Shown here: one piece after another, positions 52,388 to 60,195 of the stretch
Numbering within the stretch: the first letter of the stretch is position 1
Layout: each line of letters opens with the position of its first letter
Source of the DNA: CAZBXE01 sp964496125
GTDB taxonomy: Bacteria > Chlamydiota > Chlamydiia > Chlamydiales > CAZBXE01
Length of the DNA stretch: 64,000 nt
Assembly (NCBI GenBank): GCA_964496125.1
Contig: CAZBXE010000003.1
Span: 62,001-126,000 of the forward strand
Direction of reading: 5' to 3'
Translations under genes and position numbers: made by a program
The notes under the pieces: generated by a model
What the model was told of the DNA's origin: nothing
Seen by the model: only the letters and a program-made list of their open reading frames with translations
The model's database searches: none

Positions 52388-53365
52388 TCAAGCATTAGTC
52401 CGCCTTGCTCGTCTTTGTTTCGGTGCTCTCCTTGTGGGAACATTCTTTTTGGATCTCTTCGTCTGATGTGTCGCTTTGCTTCGCGGCAGAGGCGGAGATG
52501 GCGGCTTAGATGGTAGCGGCTCCGGCGATGGCGGCTCCTCTTGGAAAACTTCTGCGGGAGGTGTTGGAGGGGGCAATAGGAGTTGTGGAATTGGGTAGTC
52601 ATCCCCTAAGGGCACGAGGGAAAAAAACTCAAACGAAGGAGCGCTTTGCCAAAGTTCACGCGCTGCCTCATATGCTGCATATCTAGGTTCATCAAAAGTG
52701 CCCATGTTGTACGAAGCTCTGAAGTCTTTTTCCTTTTCATCTAATTGTTCTAAGCAGGTCCCTCGTTTTGACCTAATCGGCAGCACAAAACCATCTAAAC
52801 CTAGAAACACCTTAAGAGCTTCCACGGTTTCCTCATCCCATAAGTTCTCATACTTAATGGCCATGACCTGCCCTTCTGTCATAGTACTTTTTGGCAATTT
52901 AAGCCAATGAATCAGCTGTTTTTCTACTCCTAGGGCATCATAAGCTAGAAGATTATTGTCTATCGTCTGACAAGCAGTGCTTTCAATCTTTTCCAACCAA
53001 GTACGGTCTGCCCCCTCCATATGGTTGAAGTGCCGCAAACCAAAACTTGTGGGCTCCCGCACTGAAAGATGAAGAGAAGACTCTGCGATCTTATTTGGAT
53101 CTGAGAAAATAAAGACAACCTTTCCATGGTAATCGACATTGGGGGGAAATAAATGGGTTTTCAAGATAAAACATTCCTCCACTTGTCCCTCCAGTGCTTC
53201 TGTCAACAAGGTACTTCCCGAACGCCCACTGCTCGCAACCATCAATACATTGGGAATAGCATAATATTGTGGATAATCTGACCTTGTAGGCACGAAAATA
53301 AAAGCACCTACTGAATGTAATAGAAAAAGAAACCCTATGAACAAGCATTGACACCTAGAAACCAT
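52388..53365 (-). CDS. Exported sulfotransferase-like protein with proline-rich basic tail, paralogue 1
   Basis: A 325-residue protein. Start 53365 has AGGAGG seven bases upstream and begins a signal peptide (MVSRCQCLFIGFLFLLHSVG). The PAPS 5'-phosphosulfate loop is SSGRSGSTLLTEAL (GRSGST at 47-52), as in Golgi carbohydrate sulfotransferases; the 3'-phosphate site would be VFIFSDPNKIAESSLHLS, with Arg of the usual R-D-P replaced by Ser. MAIKYENLW matches the family's Y-E-x-L block. After about residue 250 comes a Pro-rich segment and a strongly basic end (KATHQTKRSKKNVPTRRAPK). A sulfate group would be transferred to a glycan outside the cytosol. Paralogue of 58053-58895. Confidence 0.78.
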   Translation of the reverse strand: MVSRCQCLFIGFLFLLHSVGAFIFVPTRSDYPQYYAIPNVLMVASSGRSGSTLLTEALEGQVEECFILKTHLFPPNVDYHGKVVFIFSDPNKIAESSLHLSVREPTSFGLRHFNHMEGADRTWLEKIESTACQTIDNNLLAYDALGVEKQLIHWLKLPKSTMTEGQVMAIKYENLWDEETVEALKVFLGLDGFVLPIRSKRGTCLEQLDEKEKDFRASYNMGTFDEPRYAAYEAARELWQSAPSFEFFSLVPLGDDYPIPQLLLPPPTPPAEVFQEEPPSPEPLPSKPPSPPLPRSKATHQTKRSKKNVPTRRAPKQRRARRTNA

Positions 53366-53813
53366 AAAAAACCTCCTCTTCAGATTCCAAGAAAACATTT
53401 CAAAAAAATGTTTTTATTTGCAAAAAAACTTGGTCGAAACATAATGGAAATATTTGTATATTCCTTTCAAGCACTCTTCAATAAATATCGACTGTTTCAT
53501 TTCATCCTAGGTTGTGTGGTGAGCCATAACCTTTGTGTAAGGTAAGCAGAGGGATCAATTGGGAAACCAAATGTTTCAAGTTACAGCGAGCTGCGCACTT
53601 GCTTGAGACCATAATACCATACCCTATTTTCCTAACCTCCTGACAAAGATAGATGACGGTGTGTCAAAAAACTATGCGCACATCTTCTTTCGTTGTAACA
53701 CAAGTTGCCCCAAAAAATCTATTTCCTGTCACTGGCATCTACCGAGCGAGTAAAATCAGGCCTTTCTACCCATTCCCTAAGTATATAATTTCAAAAACCT
53801 GAAACACTACTAC
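53366..53813. other. Intergenic stretch left of MITE copy 3
   Basis: No gene recognised on either strand; the 65-codon frame at 53348-53545 overlaps the sulfotransferase start region and lacks start signals. Promoter of the sulfotransferase gene should lie here. Confidence 0.4.
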
Positions 53814-53985
53814 TATACACAAATGAACTGGAAAGTTGGTAATATGCCAAGGAGACGCCCTCAATTTTGCCAGCGGTAAAGGCGTCGAAGCAGCTCTGGT
53901 TAAAAACCAGAGCGATGCAGACGGGCAAAAATTGAGGGATTGTCCGACGCAGGCAGAAACAAACTTTCCAGTTCATTTGTGTATA
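53814..53985 (+). repeat. 172-bp foldback MITE, copy 3
   Basis: Same orientation as copy 1 and almost identical to it: only about five substitutions were counted over 172 bp (for example GAATT/GAACT, GAGGCG/GAGACG, GTAGAG/GTAAAG). Termini TATACACAAATG and CATTTGTGTATA and the central hairpin GCTCTGGTT-AAA-AACCAGAGC are intact, so copies 1 and 3 are recent. Confidence 0.9.
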
Positions 53986-54005
53986 GATCTAAAAACAAAC
54001 TGTCA

Positions 54006-54131
54006 ATGCCTGTTCGCTTGCCTTCGTCTTTGTATTTTCTTTTCTTGGGTTTCTCCATGCTGCTTTTTTGTTCTTATGGAGTTCCAAAGCCACCAGAAGA
54101 GGCTCAACAGAGGCGGTGGAGTTGGGGGTAA
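54006..54131 (+). CDS. Possible small lipoprotein, 41 aa
   Basis: Frame MPVRLPSSLYFLFLGFSMLL followed by FCSYG and a short Pro/Gln/Arg/Trp tail. The Leu-Phe-Cys context could be a lipobox. There is no ribosome binding site and it starts 20 bases right of MITE copy 3, so it may be a gene stub. Low certainty. Confidence 0.25.
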   Translation: MPVRLPSSLYFLFLGFSMLLFCSYGVPKPPEEAQQRRWSWG

Positions 54132-54201
54132 AGTGGACTCTTTCGAGGACAGATCTTAGATAAGAAAAAAAATTGGGAAGGATTGCTTGATAATCCCCTT
54201 A

Positions 54202-55209
54202 TTAATTCGTATGGACAATTTTTTCCCATTGGGCGTCGATTTGAATCCACTCTTCTGGATAAACCTCCAAGCTTCCCTGCAAAAAATTGGGATCTATCCA
54301 GTTTCTGGGTGCTATAACCATTTTATTGGGATTTTGATTTAGCCATGCAGCCCACCAACCAAATGTTGAATTACTAATCACATTGTGATGCAATTTTGAG
54401 AGCAGGAAAAGCTCGATATAGTAATCCTCATTTTCAAGAAAAATTATATTATTGTAATCCTGTGGGATGTTTTTTTTTGCAAAATCTAGATCATTTGCAC
54501 TCACAACAAATAAAGAATCTTTAGGAAATAACGCCATTGCTTTTGAGAAATAGTCATAACCATATTGGGCTGCCCATACCCACGCTTCTTCATCCTTGAG
54601 TATTCCGAAGTTTCTAATCTGTACACCGACTGTATTTGGATGAGAAAGCACATTTTTATATCTTTCCTCAATATAAGCCAGGTCTTCGTGCCTAGGTTTG
54701 AAGAGTTCTAAGATTCTATTTCGATAACGCGCAAAGTACTTCTCATTTTGAAAGATTCCATCTAACCTCAAATGTGAGCAATACGGGATAGGTATATAAC
54801 TAAAATGAAATTGTCTTGGTTGCCTCCAAATCTTTGGTTTTGCTCCCTGCGGTGTTTTTGTATCACAGCGAAAAAAAACATGCTTGTAATTGGTTGGTAT
54901 CCCTTCATCAGGATTTTTTACAAGATCGGGAAAATAAGGGGCAACTTCGTGATCCCATGCGTAGCCGTATGCAGTGGCAATGCGAAACATTTGATTGCCA
55001 AGTTGGCCCTTAAGATCCATCATGACATAAGATTCGTGCTTAGTTTCAGCAGTTTCGGTTTTTTTTAATTTTGGCTTTTTAATACGTGCATCAACGCTTT
55101 GGACAAAGCTGGCAAGCAGCAATACGACGAGCCAACGAAATATTGTTCTTTTTTTCGAGTGGAAGAAATTACACATAAACTGGAAATACAATAAGATATG
55201 GGTTTGCAT
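54202..55209 (-). CDS. GT11 alpha-1,2-fucosyltransferase-like protein with N-terminal signal anchor
   Basis: A 335-residue GT11-family protein. The N-terminal 40 residues hold a hydrophobic segment (TIFRWLVVLLLASFVQSVDA) preceded by basic residues, a signal anchor or uncleaved signal. GT11 marks: LKGQLGNQMFRIATAYGYAW (66-85) and VISNSTFGWWAAWLN (about 273-287). The donor-binding motif that reads H-x-R-R-G-D in fucosyltransferases is altered to QIRNFG (197-202), keeping one Arg. The family adds fucose from GDP-fucose to galactose; with the altered motif another donor is possible. GAGGTAA precedes ATG 55209. It is followed on the same strand by nothing and preceded by the glycosyltransferase at 55257. 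GDP-sugar could come from the dehydratase at 60161. Confidence 0.8.
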   Translation of the reverse strand: MQTHILLYFQFMCNFFHSKKRTIFRWLVVLLLASFVQSVDARIKKPKLKKTETAETKHESYVMMDLKGQLGNQMFRIATAYGYAWDHEVAPYFPDLVKNPDEGIPTNYKHVFFRCDTKTPQGAKPKIWRQPRQFHFSYIPIPYCSHLRLDGIFQNEKYFARYRNRILELFKPRHEDLAYIEERYKNVLSHPNTVGVQIRNFGILKDEEAWVWAAQYGYDYFSKAMALFPKDSLFVVSANDLDFAKKNIPQDYNNIIFLENEDYYIELFLLSKLHHNVISNSTFGWWAAWLNQNPNKMVIAPRNWIDPNFLQGSLEVYPEEWIQIDAQWEKIVHTN

Positions 55210-55256
55210 GATCTGATTACCTCAAGGAAGTCTACAAAAATTACAATGCCACTAAA

Positions 55257-56288
55257 TCACTTCCGTTTCAAACCCCTTTTTTTTTGTGATGGAGAAGACC
55301 TCAAGTCAAGCGGTGACTTTTTTCCATGTACAAACATCTTATCTAAAATAAAAACCGAATCTGGCGCAATCGTACTCCTCACATACGTGTCAACAATTCT
55401 TCTGTAATCAATAAAGTCGCTAATTCCTTCTTGGTACAAAATGATAGAAAGGGCATTCTGATCATGCAAGGGGGAGTAATAAGCATCGCAATCCTTGGCG
55501 GCATCATACCATTGTTCGATAACGTGAGCAGCTTTTGGATTGGAAAAGTCTATTCCAACCTGAGCTGAACAACAACTGGGTATATGAAATGAATCAGACA
55601 ACGTTATGCCAAATGCTCCTGCAGCCTCTTCATTGAAATGGGGACCAATCATATGTACATTTCCAACAAAAAAACACCCTTTCTCGGCAATCATATCGAA
55701 AACATTGTTTAGAGAAACTACAGGAAGGGTGGCAGAATCAAGCCAGAGAACTTTCTTAAATCCAAGCCTCTCTGCTTCTTTAAACAAGCAAGCCTTAAAT
55801 GAGTAGGGAACGTGAGCTAATGATAAATCACCAGCCTCTACATTTGGCCAGCCGCCAAAATAGTAAAGCATATGACCACGAAAATCAGACTGTTTAATTG
55901 CAGAAACAAGTCTCTTTAAACCATCTGGATACCGCTTATTAAAGGACGTATACATGATAATGCAATTCTCTCGATCTTCATCCGGGCAATTGACAGATAC
56001 TAAAGATCGTGAAGGAAATTCTGCGGGGGTGTCTCCGATAATTTTAAAGCCTCTCACGATTTGAACATAATTATCCCCGTTCGATGTTCGATCATAAAGC
56101 CGGTCTAACTTTGGTCTATGCCCATTCGTGAGATAGCGTTGAACTATTCGATAATCGCCAAAGGTAGGATGCTTGCAGTCTTGTATCTCATTGTAGATAG
56201 TGGGCGGAACCTCAAAAACCCACCCCAAGATCGAAGTTGAACTAAAGATAAGGCAAAAAAACCATAAAACAAAAATTCGCACCTGCAT
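55257..56288 (-). CDS. Putative exported glycosyltransferase
   Basis: A 343-residue protein with a signal peptide (MQVRIFVLWFFCLIFSSTSI, cleavage near LGW-VFE). The core resembles GT-A glycosyltransferases: NCIIMYTSFNKRYPDGLKRL, HMLYYFGGWPNV, ACLFKEAERLGFKKVLWLDS (a single metal-binding Asp in WLDSA), and LHDQNALSI. The exact family was not recognised. The C-terminus is short and basic (SSPSQKKRGLKRK), like the tails of the two sulfotransferases. Upstream of and co-oriented with the GT11 gene (47-base gap), probably one operon. Confidence 0.6.
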   Translation of the reverse strand: MQVRIFVLWFFCLIFSSTSILGWVFEVPPTIYNEIQDCKHPTFGDYRIVQRYLTNGHRPKLDRLYDRTSNGDNYVQIVRGFKIIGDTPAEFPSRSLVSVNCPDEDRENCIIMYTSFNKRYPDGLKRLVSAIKQSDFRGHMLYYFGGWPNVEAGDLSLAHVPYSFKACLFKEAERLGFKKVLWLDSATLPVVSLNNVFDMIAEKGCFFVGNVHMIGPHFNEEAAGAFGITLSDSFHIPSCCSAQVGIDFSNPKAAHVIEQWYDAAKDCDAYYSPLHDQNALSIILYQEGISDFIDYRRIVDTYVRSTIAPDSVFILDKMFVHGKKSPLDLRSSPSQKKRGLKRK

Positions 56289-56540
56289 CTCAACCTTGAT
56301 TTAATACATTTTATGTTGCGGACTCCATAACTTCTGTACAAAAAGAAAAAACAGACTTGTCCTTGGCCAAAGCAGAATAAGGCGTTGCCACTCTAACTGG
56401 TTTTTCTCCGGTCTCTAAAACCATTAATTTTGCAATTTGAGTAAATCATTTTTGAGACAATTTGACAACAAAAAAAGATAAAGCAACAAGTTTTCTGCAA
56501 ATTCGATCTCATTCCTCATTTTTATATTTGGAAAAATCTC

Positions 56541-56570
56541 TTGACGCTGCCCTCTCAGATTTGCTACGGT
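56541..56570 (+). promoter_or_regulatory. Duplicated uup-type promoter
   Basis: TTGACG, 18 bases, TACGGT: base-for-base relative of the uup promoter at 50562-50591, including the intervening CTGCCCTCTCAGATTTGC (CTACCCTCCCACCTTTGC at uup). It now lies upstream of the glycosyltransferase-methyltransferase gene. Confidence 0.55.
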
Positions 56571-56581
56571 GAGAGTATTCT

Positions 56582-56668
56582 ATGCTCCAACTCGATGAAG
56601 TTCCCCATGACATTAAATTGATCGAGGCTCTCAAAGCAAGAAAACACACACACCAAAGGAGTTATTGA
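56582..56668 (+). CDS. 28-codon leader frame derived from a collapsed uup copy
   Basis: Encodes MLQLDEVPHDIKLIEALKAR followed by KHTHQRSY. The first seven codons match the uup start (MLQFDDV); the next piece matches the uup segment LDIESIEALIDAL from beyond the second Walker B, so an internal deletion joined the two ends. Its TGA (56666-56668) overlaps the ATG of the next gene by one base, which would couple translation. It is a remnant that may now act as a translated leader. Confidence 0.5.
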   Translation: MLQLDEVPHDIKLIEALKARKHTHQRSY

Positions 56669-57978
56669 TGTTTAGACACTTGTTATTTTTTATGATGCTT
56701 CTTATACAAACAACGGCTTTTGCCTCGCCTCATATTACTGTTGTAACAATGACAATAGGAGACAAATACAAACAACTAGTCGCCCGAACTATTGAAAATA
56801 AACGCACGTACTCCGCCCTACATGGGTATGATTTTGTCTGTGGAGAAGAATCTCTCGACGCCACTCGCCCTATTCCACGGAGCAAAATCCCCCTTCTTCT
56901 CCAAGTGCTTGAAAACCCCGAAGTAAAATGGGTTTTCTGGACCGATGCACAGGCCCTCTTTACGAACTTCGCCTATTCCTTAGAAGAGCTAACTGATGAG
57001 CAATACGATATCATCATAAGTCGAGATGTGAACAACCTAAACACAGGCAACTTCCTCATTCGCAATTGTGATAAAAGTAAGGAACTCCTGCGCAATATCT
57101 ATGCTAGAACTGAATGCATCAACCACGATTGGCGGGAACAGCAAGGATTTATTTTGGAATACGAAAACAAAGAAGAGGTGCGTTCCATGACAAAGATCAT
57201 TCCGCAACGACTCATAAATTCTTACCCACAATATACAATCCGCCAAAAGGGTTGGAATCGGCAATCTTGCGAACATGCACAAGGTGACTTTATTGTACAT
57301 TTTGCAAGTGTACGGGATCCCAAAGTACTCTCTCAGCTAATTACAGAATATGCAAACAAAGTAGTTAACGATCCTACTTGCCTGACTCTCGATTACTATC
57401 TTGAAGTTTATGGATTCAAGCTATCACCCAAACAGTCTACCAATAACGAAGGGTACATGACAATGCCACAAAAAAAACAGATGTCCGAAAGGCTAGCTTA
57501 TTACCCCAACATAGAAAAAATTGCCGAAATAGGATTAAACGGAGGACATAGCGCTGAAAACTTCTTTCAGAATTGCAAAAGGATAAAAAACTTTACAAGC
57601 TTTGACATCAACCATCACGCCTACACTAAGGCTGCATGCGCCTATTTTTCAAGAAAATACAAAGACAAATTTACTTTTATTTCAGGCGACTCTGCGCAAA
57701 CGGTTCCGGACTTTGCCTACACTTTCCCGGAGGAAAAGTTTGATCTTATTTATATAGACGGATCTCATTCCTTCGAGGGATGCCTAAACGATATTCTCAA
57801 CATGAGGACACTTGCCAACGTTGCAACCATAGTTTGGATAGATGATTATACTCACACCGTCAAAGACGCCGTGGATCTGTGTGTTAAACGAGGTTTGCTA
57901 AAAATAGATGCCATTCACCATTCACAGGACATAAACAATGGAGGAAGAGTGTGGATTGAAGCAAGGTATCTTTTCTAA
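56668..57978 (+). CDS. Exported fusion of GT34-like glycosyltransferase and class I methyltransferase
   Basis: A 436-residue protein with a signal peptide (MFRHLLFFMMLLIQTTAFAS). Residues about 20-235 resemble the galactosyl/xylosyl transferase GMA12/MNN10 (GT34) family: HITVVTMTIG, TYSALHGYDFVCG, IPRSKIPLLLQVL and WVFWTDAQALFTNF (the D-x-Q replaces the usual D-x-D), NTGNFLIRN. Residues about 280-436 are a Methyltransf_24-type SAM methyltransferase: KIAEIGLNGGHSAE (about 285-298), SFDINHHAY, FISGDSAQT and FDLIYIDGSHSFEGCLNDI. AAAGGAG precedes the ATG at 56668. One protein would thus add and methylate a sugar. Confidence 0.78.
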   Translation: MFRHLLFFMMLLIQTTAFASPHITVVTMTIGDKYKQLVARTIENKRTYSALHGYDFVCGEESLDATRPIPRSKIPLLLQVLENPEVKWVFWTDAQALFTNFAYSLEELTDEQYDIIISRDVNNLNTGNFLIRNCDKSKELLRNIYARTECINHDWREQQGFILEYENKEEVRSMTKIIPQRLINSYPQYTIRQKGWNRQSCEHAQGDFIVHFASVRDPKVLSQLITEYANKVVNDPTCLTLDYYLEVYGFKLSPKQSTNNEGYMTMPQKKQMSERLAYYPNIEKIAEIGLNGGHSAENFFQNCKRIKNFTSFDINHHAYTKAACAYFSRKYKDKFTFISGDSAQTVPDFAYTFPEEKFDLIYIDGSHSFEGCLNDILNMRTLANVATIVWIDDYTHTVKDAVDLCVKRGLLKIDAIHHSQDINNGGRVWIEARYLF

Positions 57979-58052
57979 AAAGACACCTACACATCTCAGG
58001 AATCCATTACCTCAAATGGCTTATGGGACGCATTCTCAACAAGGCGGAGTTT

Positions 58053-58895
58053 TTACTGCCGCCGTTTTTTTGACTGTGTTTCCTTTTTCCGCACTTTTGA
58101 TGACACCGGCCGTACTAAAAGAGGCTGAGAAAAAAGATCTTCTTTCTTTAGAGGAGCAAGCCGCAAGAATGCAAAAGGAGACGCTTTCTCCCAAAGCATC
58201 CTTGCGGCTTTATAAGCTGCATACCTTGGTTGCTCAAAGCTACCTTGATTATACAAAACACGAAACTCCCTTTCTCTTTCATTTAACTCCTCAGCACGCG
58301 CTCCCCTTTTTTTTCTTGGTGGAAGCACAAAACTTTGCAAGCCCAAAAAGCCTTTCACCGCTTCTACTGTTTCTACATCCCATAAATTTTCATACTTGAT
58401 AGCCATAACCTGAGCGTTATCTCTTCCGCTCTTAGGCAGCCCCAACCAACGAACCAGCTGTTTTTCCAAACCTAAGCCATCGTAGGCTAGCAAATTGCGC
58501 TCAGCTGTTTGGTTCAGGGTATTTCCCATCTTTTTTACCCACGCGCGATCAGCCCCTTCCAAGACATTAAAATGATCATAGCAAAAGTTAGGCTGCCGAA
58601 GAGACCTTCGCAAAGCAGATTCTGTCGCCTGATCAGGATCTGAGAAAACAAAGAGAATCTTCCCTTGAAACGCCGGATCTGGAGGGAAAAGGTGGGTCTT
58701 TAAAACCACATAGTTCTTAGCTTGGGCTTCCAGCTCGCGTGTGAGCAGCGTGCTGCCCGACCGCCCGGTGCTTGCAATCATCAGAGCATTTGTAATAGCA
58801 TAATACGCGGGATAGTCTACCCTTCTGGGCACGAAGATAAAAGCAAGCGTTGAGCTAGACAAACAAAGAAGTACTCCCAGTATTACTTTCATCAT
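58053..58895 (-). CDS. Exported sulfotransferase-like protein with basic tail, paralogue 2
   Basis: A 280-residue paralogue of the protein at 52388-53365, similar throughout: signal peptide (MKVILGVLLCLSSSTLAFIF), conserved mature start FVPRRVDYPAYYAI, PAPS-loop ASTGRSGSTLLTREL (GRSGST at 44-49), FVFSDPDQATESALRRS and VMAIKYENLW. It lacks the proline-rich region but ends in a basic tail (RPVSSKVRKKETQSKKRRQ). Two Mets (58895, 58892) are possible starts. Convergent with the glycosyltransferase-methyltransferase gene. Confidence 0.78.
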   Translation of the reverse strand: MMKVILGVLLCLSSSTLAFIFVPRRVDYPAYYAITNALMIASTGRSGSTLLTRELEAQAKNYVVLKTHLFPPDPAFQGKILFVFSDPDQATESALRRSLRQPNFCYDHFNVLEGADRAWVKKMGNTLNQTAERNLLAYDGLGLEKQLVRWLGLPKSGRDNAQVMAIKYENLWDVETVEAVKGFLGLQSFVLPPRKKRGARAEELNEREREFRVLYNQGSFEQPRYAAYKAARMLWEKASPFAFLRLAPLKKEDLFSQPLLVRPVSSKVRKKETQSKKRRQ

Positions 58896-59382
58896 AGTAA
58901 AGTCTGCCTTTCTGGCCTTGTTTTAGTGTCCTAGGCAAGACTTCATCTGAAACTGCCCAAAAGCCCCATCTTGCCCATCCGAGTTTGCAACTCTCTTGGT
59001 TTATAGCCATTCGCATAAACCCTTCTCTCATCACTCGTTTCTTCAACTGCAGCTCCGAGGCATCGCTCACGCTCCACCTTCATCCCCCTATGGAAGAGTA
59101 GCACTAGGACTGGTTTTAAACCTCCCTCTCCTTGCCCAACAAGTTCTTTAACTATTTGTTCTACTAAAGAGTTTTGATCTCAGACCATTTTTCTACCAAG
59201 CCTTTTTGTCTCAGAAGACCTGTTGGTCCGAATTTACAGAAACAATGTCACACTACCTTTGCTCTTGAATCATAGCACTTTTTGGCAAAAACAACCAAAG
59301 AACCTATACAAAATTATCAGTAAATTATATATTCTGCAATTGCGAAGTTTTTCGGCAAACAAACGCTAAAAAAGGAAGAATT
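58896..59382. other. Intergenic stretch, nothing recognised
   Basis: Between divergent sulfotransferase and FkbM genes. A minus-strand frame (58855-59070) has no start signals or family and overlaps the sulfotransferase start. The AT-rich part from 59280 to 59370 probably holds the FkbM gene promoter. Confidence 0.4.
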
Positions 59383-60195
59383 GTGCGTTTTCTAACTCAG
59401 CGATCTTTGAACCTGGAATTATCTGTTCTTCTCATCCTGATGTTGTTATCGCATGCATGTCAAAGCACATATTATAGCCAGTTGCCAAGCCAACAAGACG
59501 CTTATGTACACCAGCATTATTTCAAAAATATAAGGAAGGGTACATTTGTGGACATTGGCGCTTATGGTGGCGTTGAATTCAGTAATACTTACTTTTTTGA
59601 AAAGGAACTAGGCTGGAAGGGTATCTGTATAGAGCCAAATCCTGAACAGTTTGTAAAGCTTAAGGCAGCAAGAAAGTGTATCTGCATTCAAGGTTGTATT
59701 TCCGATATGAGTGGGCAAAGCAAATTAGTCATTGTAAGGAACGCGGATGGTCTTTCAGGATTACTCCATAAATATGACAAAAACCATCTCGATAAAATTA
59801 ACCAACTAGTAAAGGACGAGGTTGCCAGCTGTGAAATAATCGATGTCGAATGCTATCTATTCAATGATCTAGTAAAGAAACACAATATCTTTCACATAGA
59901 TTTCTTAAGCATTGACACAGAAGGAGGCGAATTCGACATTATTTCGTCAATCGATTTTGATACCATTACCATCGATGTAATCACGGTAGAAGACAACTAC
60001 AACGACAAGAGATTCACTCCCTTTCTCAAAGACAAGGGCTTTACTTTTGTGACTCGTCTTGCTCAAGACCTTTTATTTGTACGAAACGATTTTTCTTCTA
60101 AAAACACAATAAAAAACAAACCCAAGAAGAAGCTGCTACTAAAAAACACTCTTTCTTATCTCAAGGAACGTAAAGACGCGGATAGCGCTGCTTGA
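59383..60195 (+). CDS. FkbM-family methyltransferase, exported or lipoprotein
   Basis: A 270-residue SAM-dependent methyltransferase. GTG start at 59383 with AAAGGAAG upstream. The N-terminus has a hydrophobic segment (SVLLILMLLSHACQS) with a lipobox-like LSHAC (Cys26). FkbM marks are GTFVDIGAYGGVEFSNTYFF (53-72), GICIEPNP (80-87), and DFLSIDTEGGEFDIIS (about 173-188). FkbM enzymes O-methylate sugars or polyketides. The basic C-terminus (KNKPKKKLLLKNTLSYLKER) overlaps the dehydratase gene end by 35 bases on the opposite strand. Confidence 0.85.
   Translation: MRFLTQRSLNLELSVLLILMLLSHACQSTYYSQLPSQQDAYVHQHYFKNIRKGTFVDIGAYGGVEFSNTYFFEKELGWKGICIEPNPEQFVKLKAARKCICIQGCISDMSGQSKLVIVRNADGLSGLLHKYDKNHLDKINQLVKDEVASCEIIDVECYLFNDLVKKHNIFHIDFLSIDTEGGEFDIISSIDFDTITIDVITVEDNYNDKRFTPFLKDKGFTFVTRLAQDLLFVRNDFSSKNTIKNKPKKKLLLKNTLSYLKERKDADSAA

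Noticed and set aside
57938..58399. A 153-codon plus-strand frame after the GT34-methyltransferase gene
   Set aside because: Antisense shadow of the sulfotransferase gene at 58053-58895, which has a signal peptide and conserved motifs.
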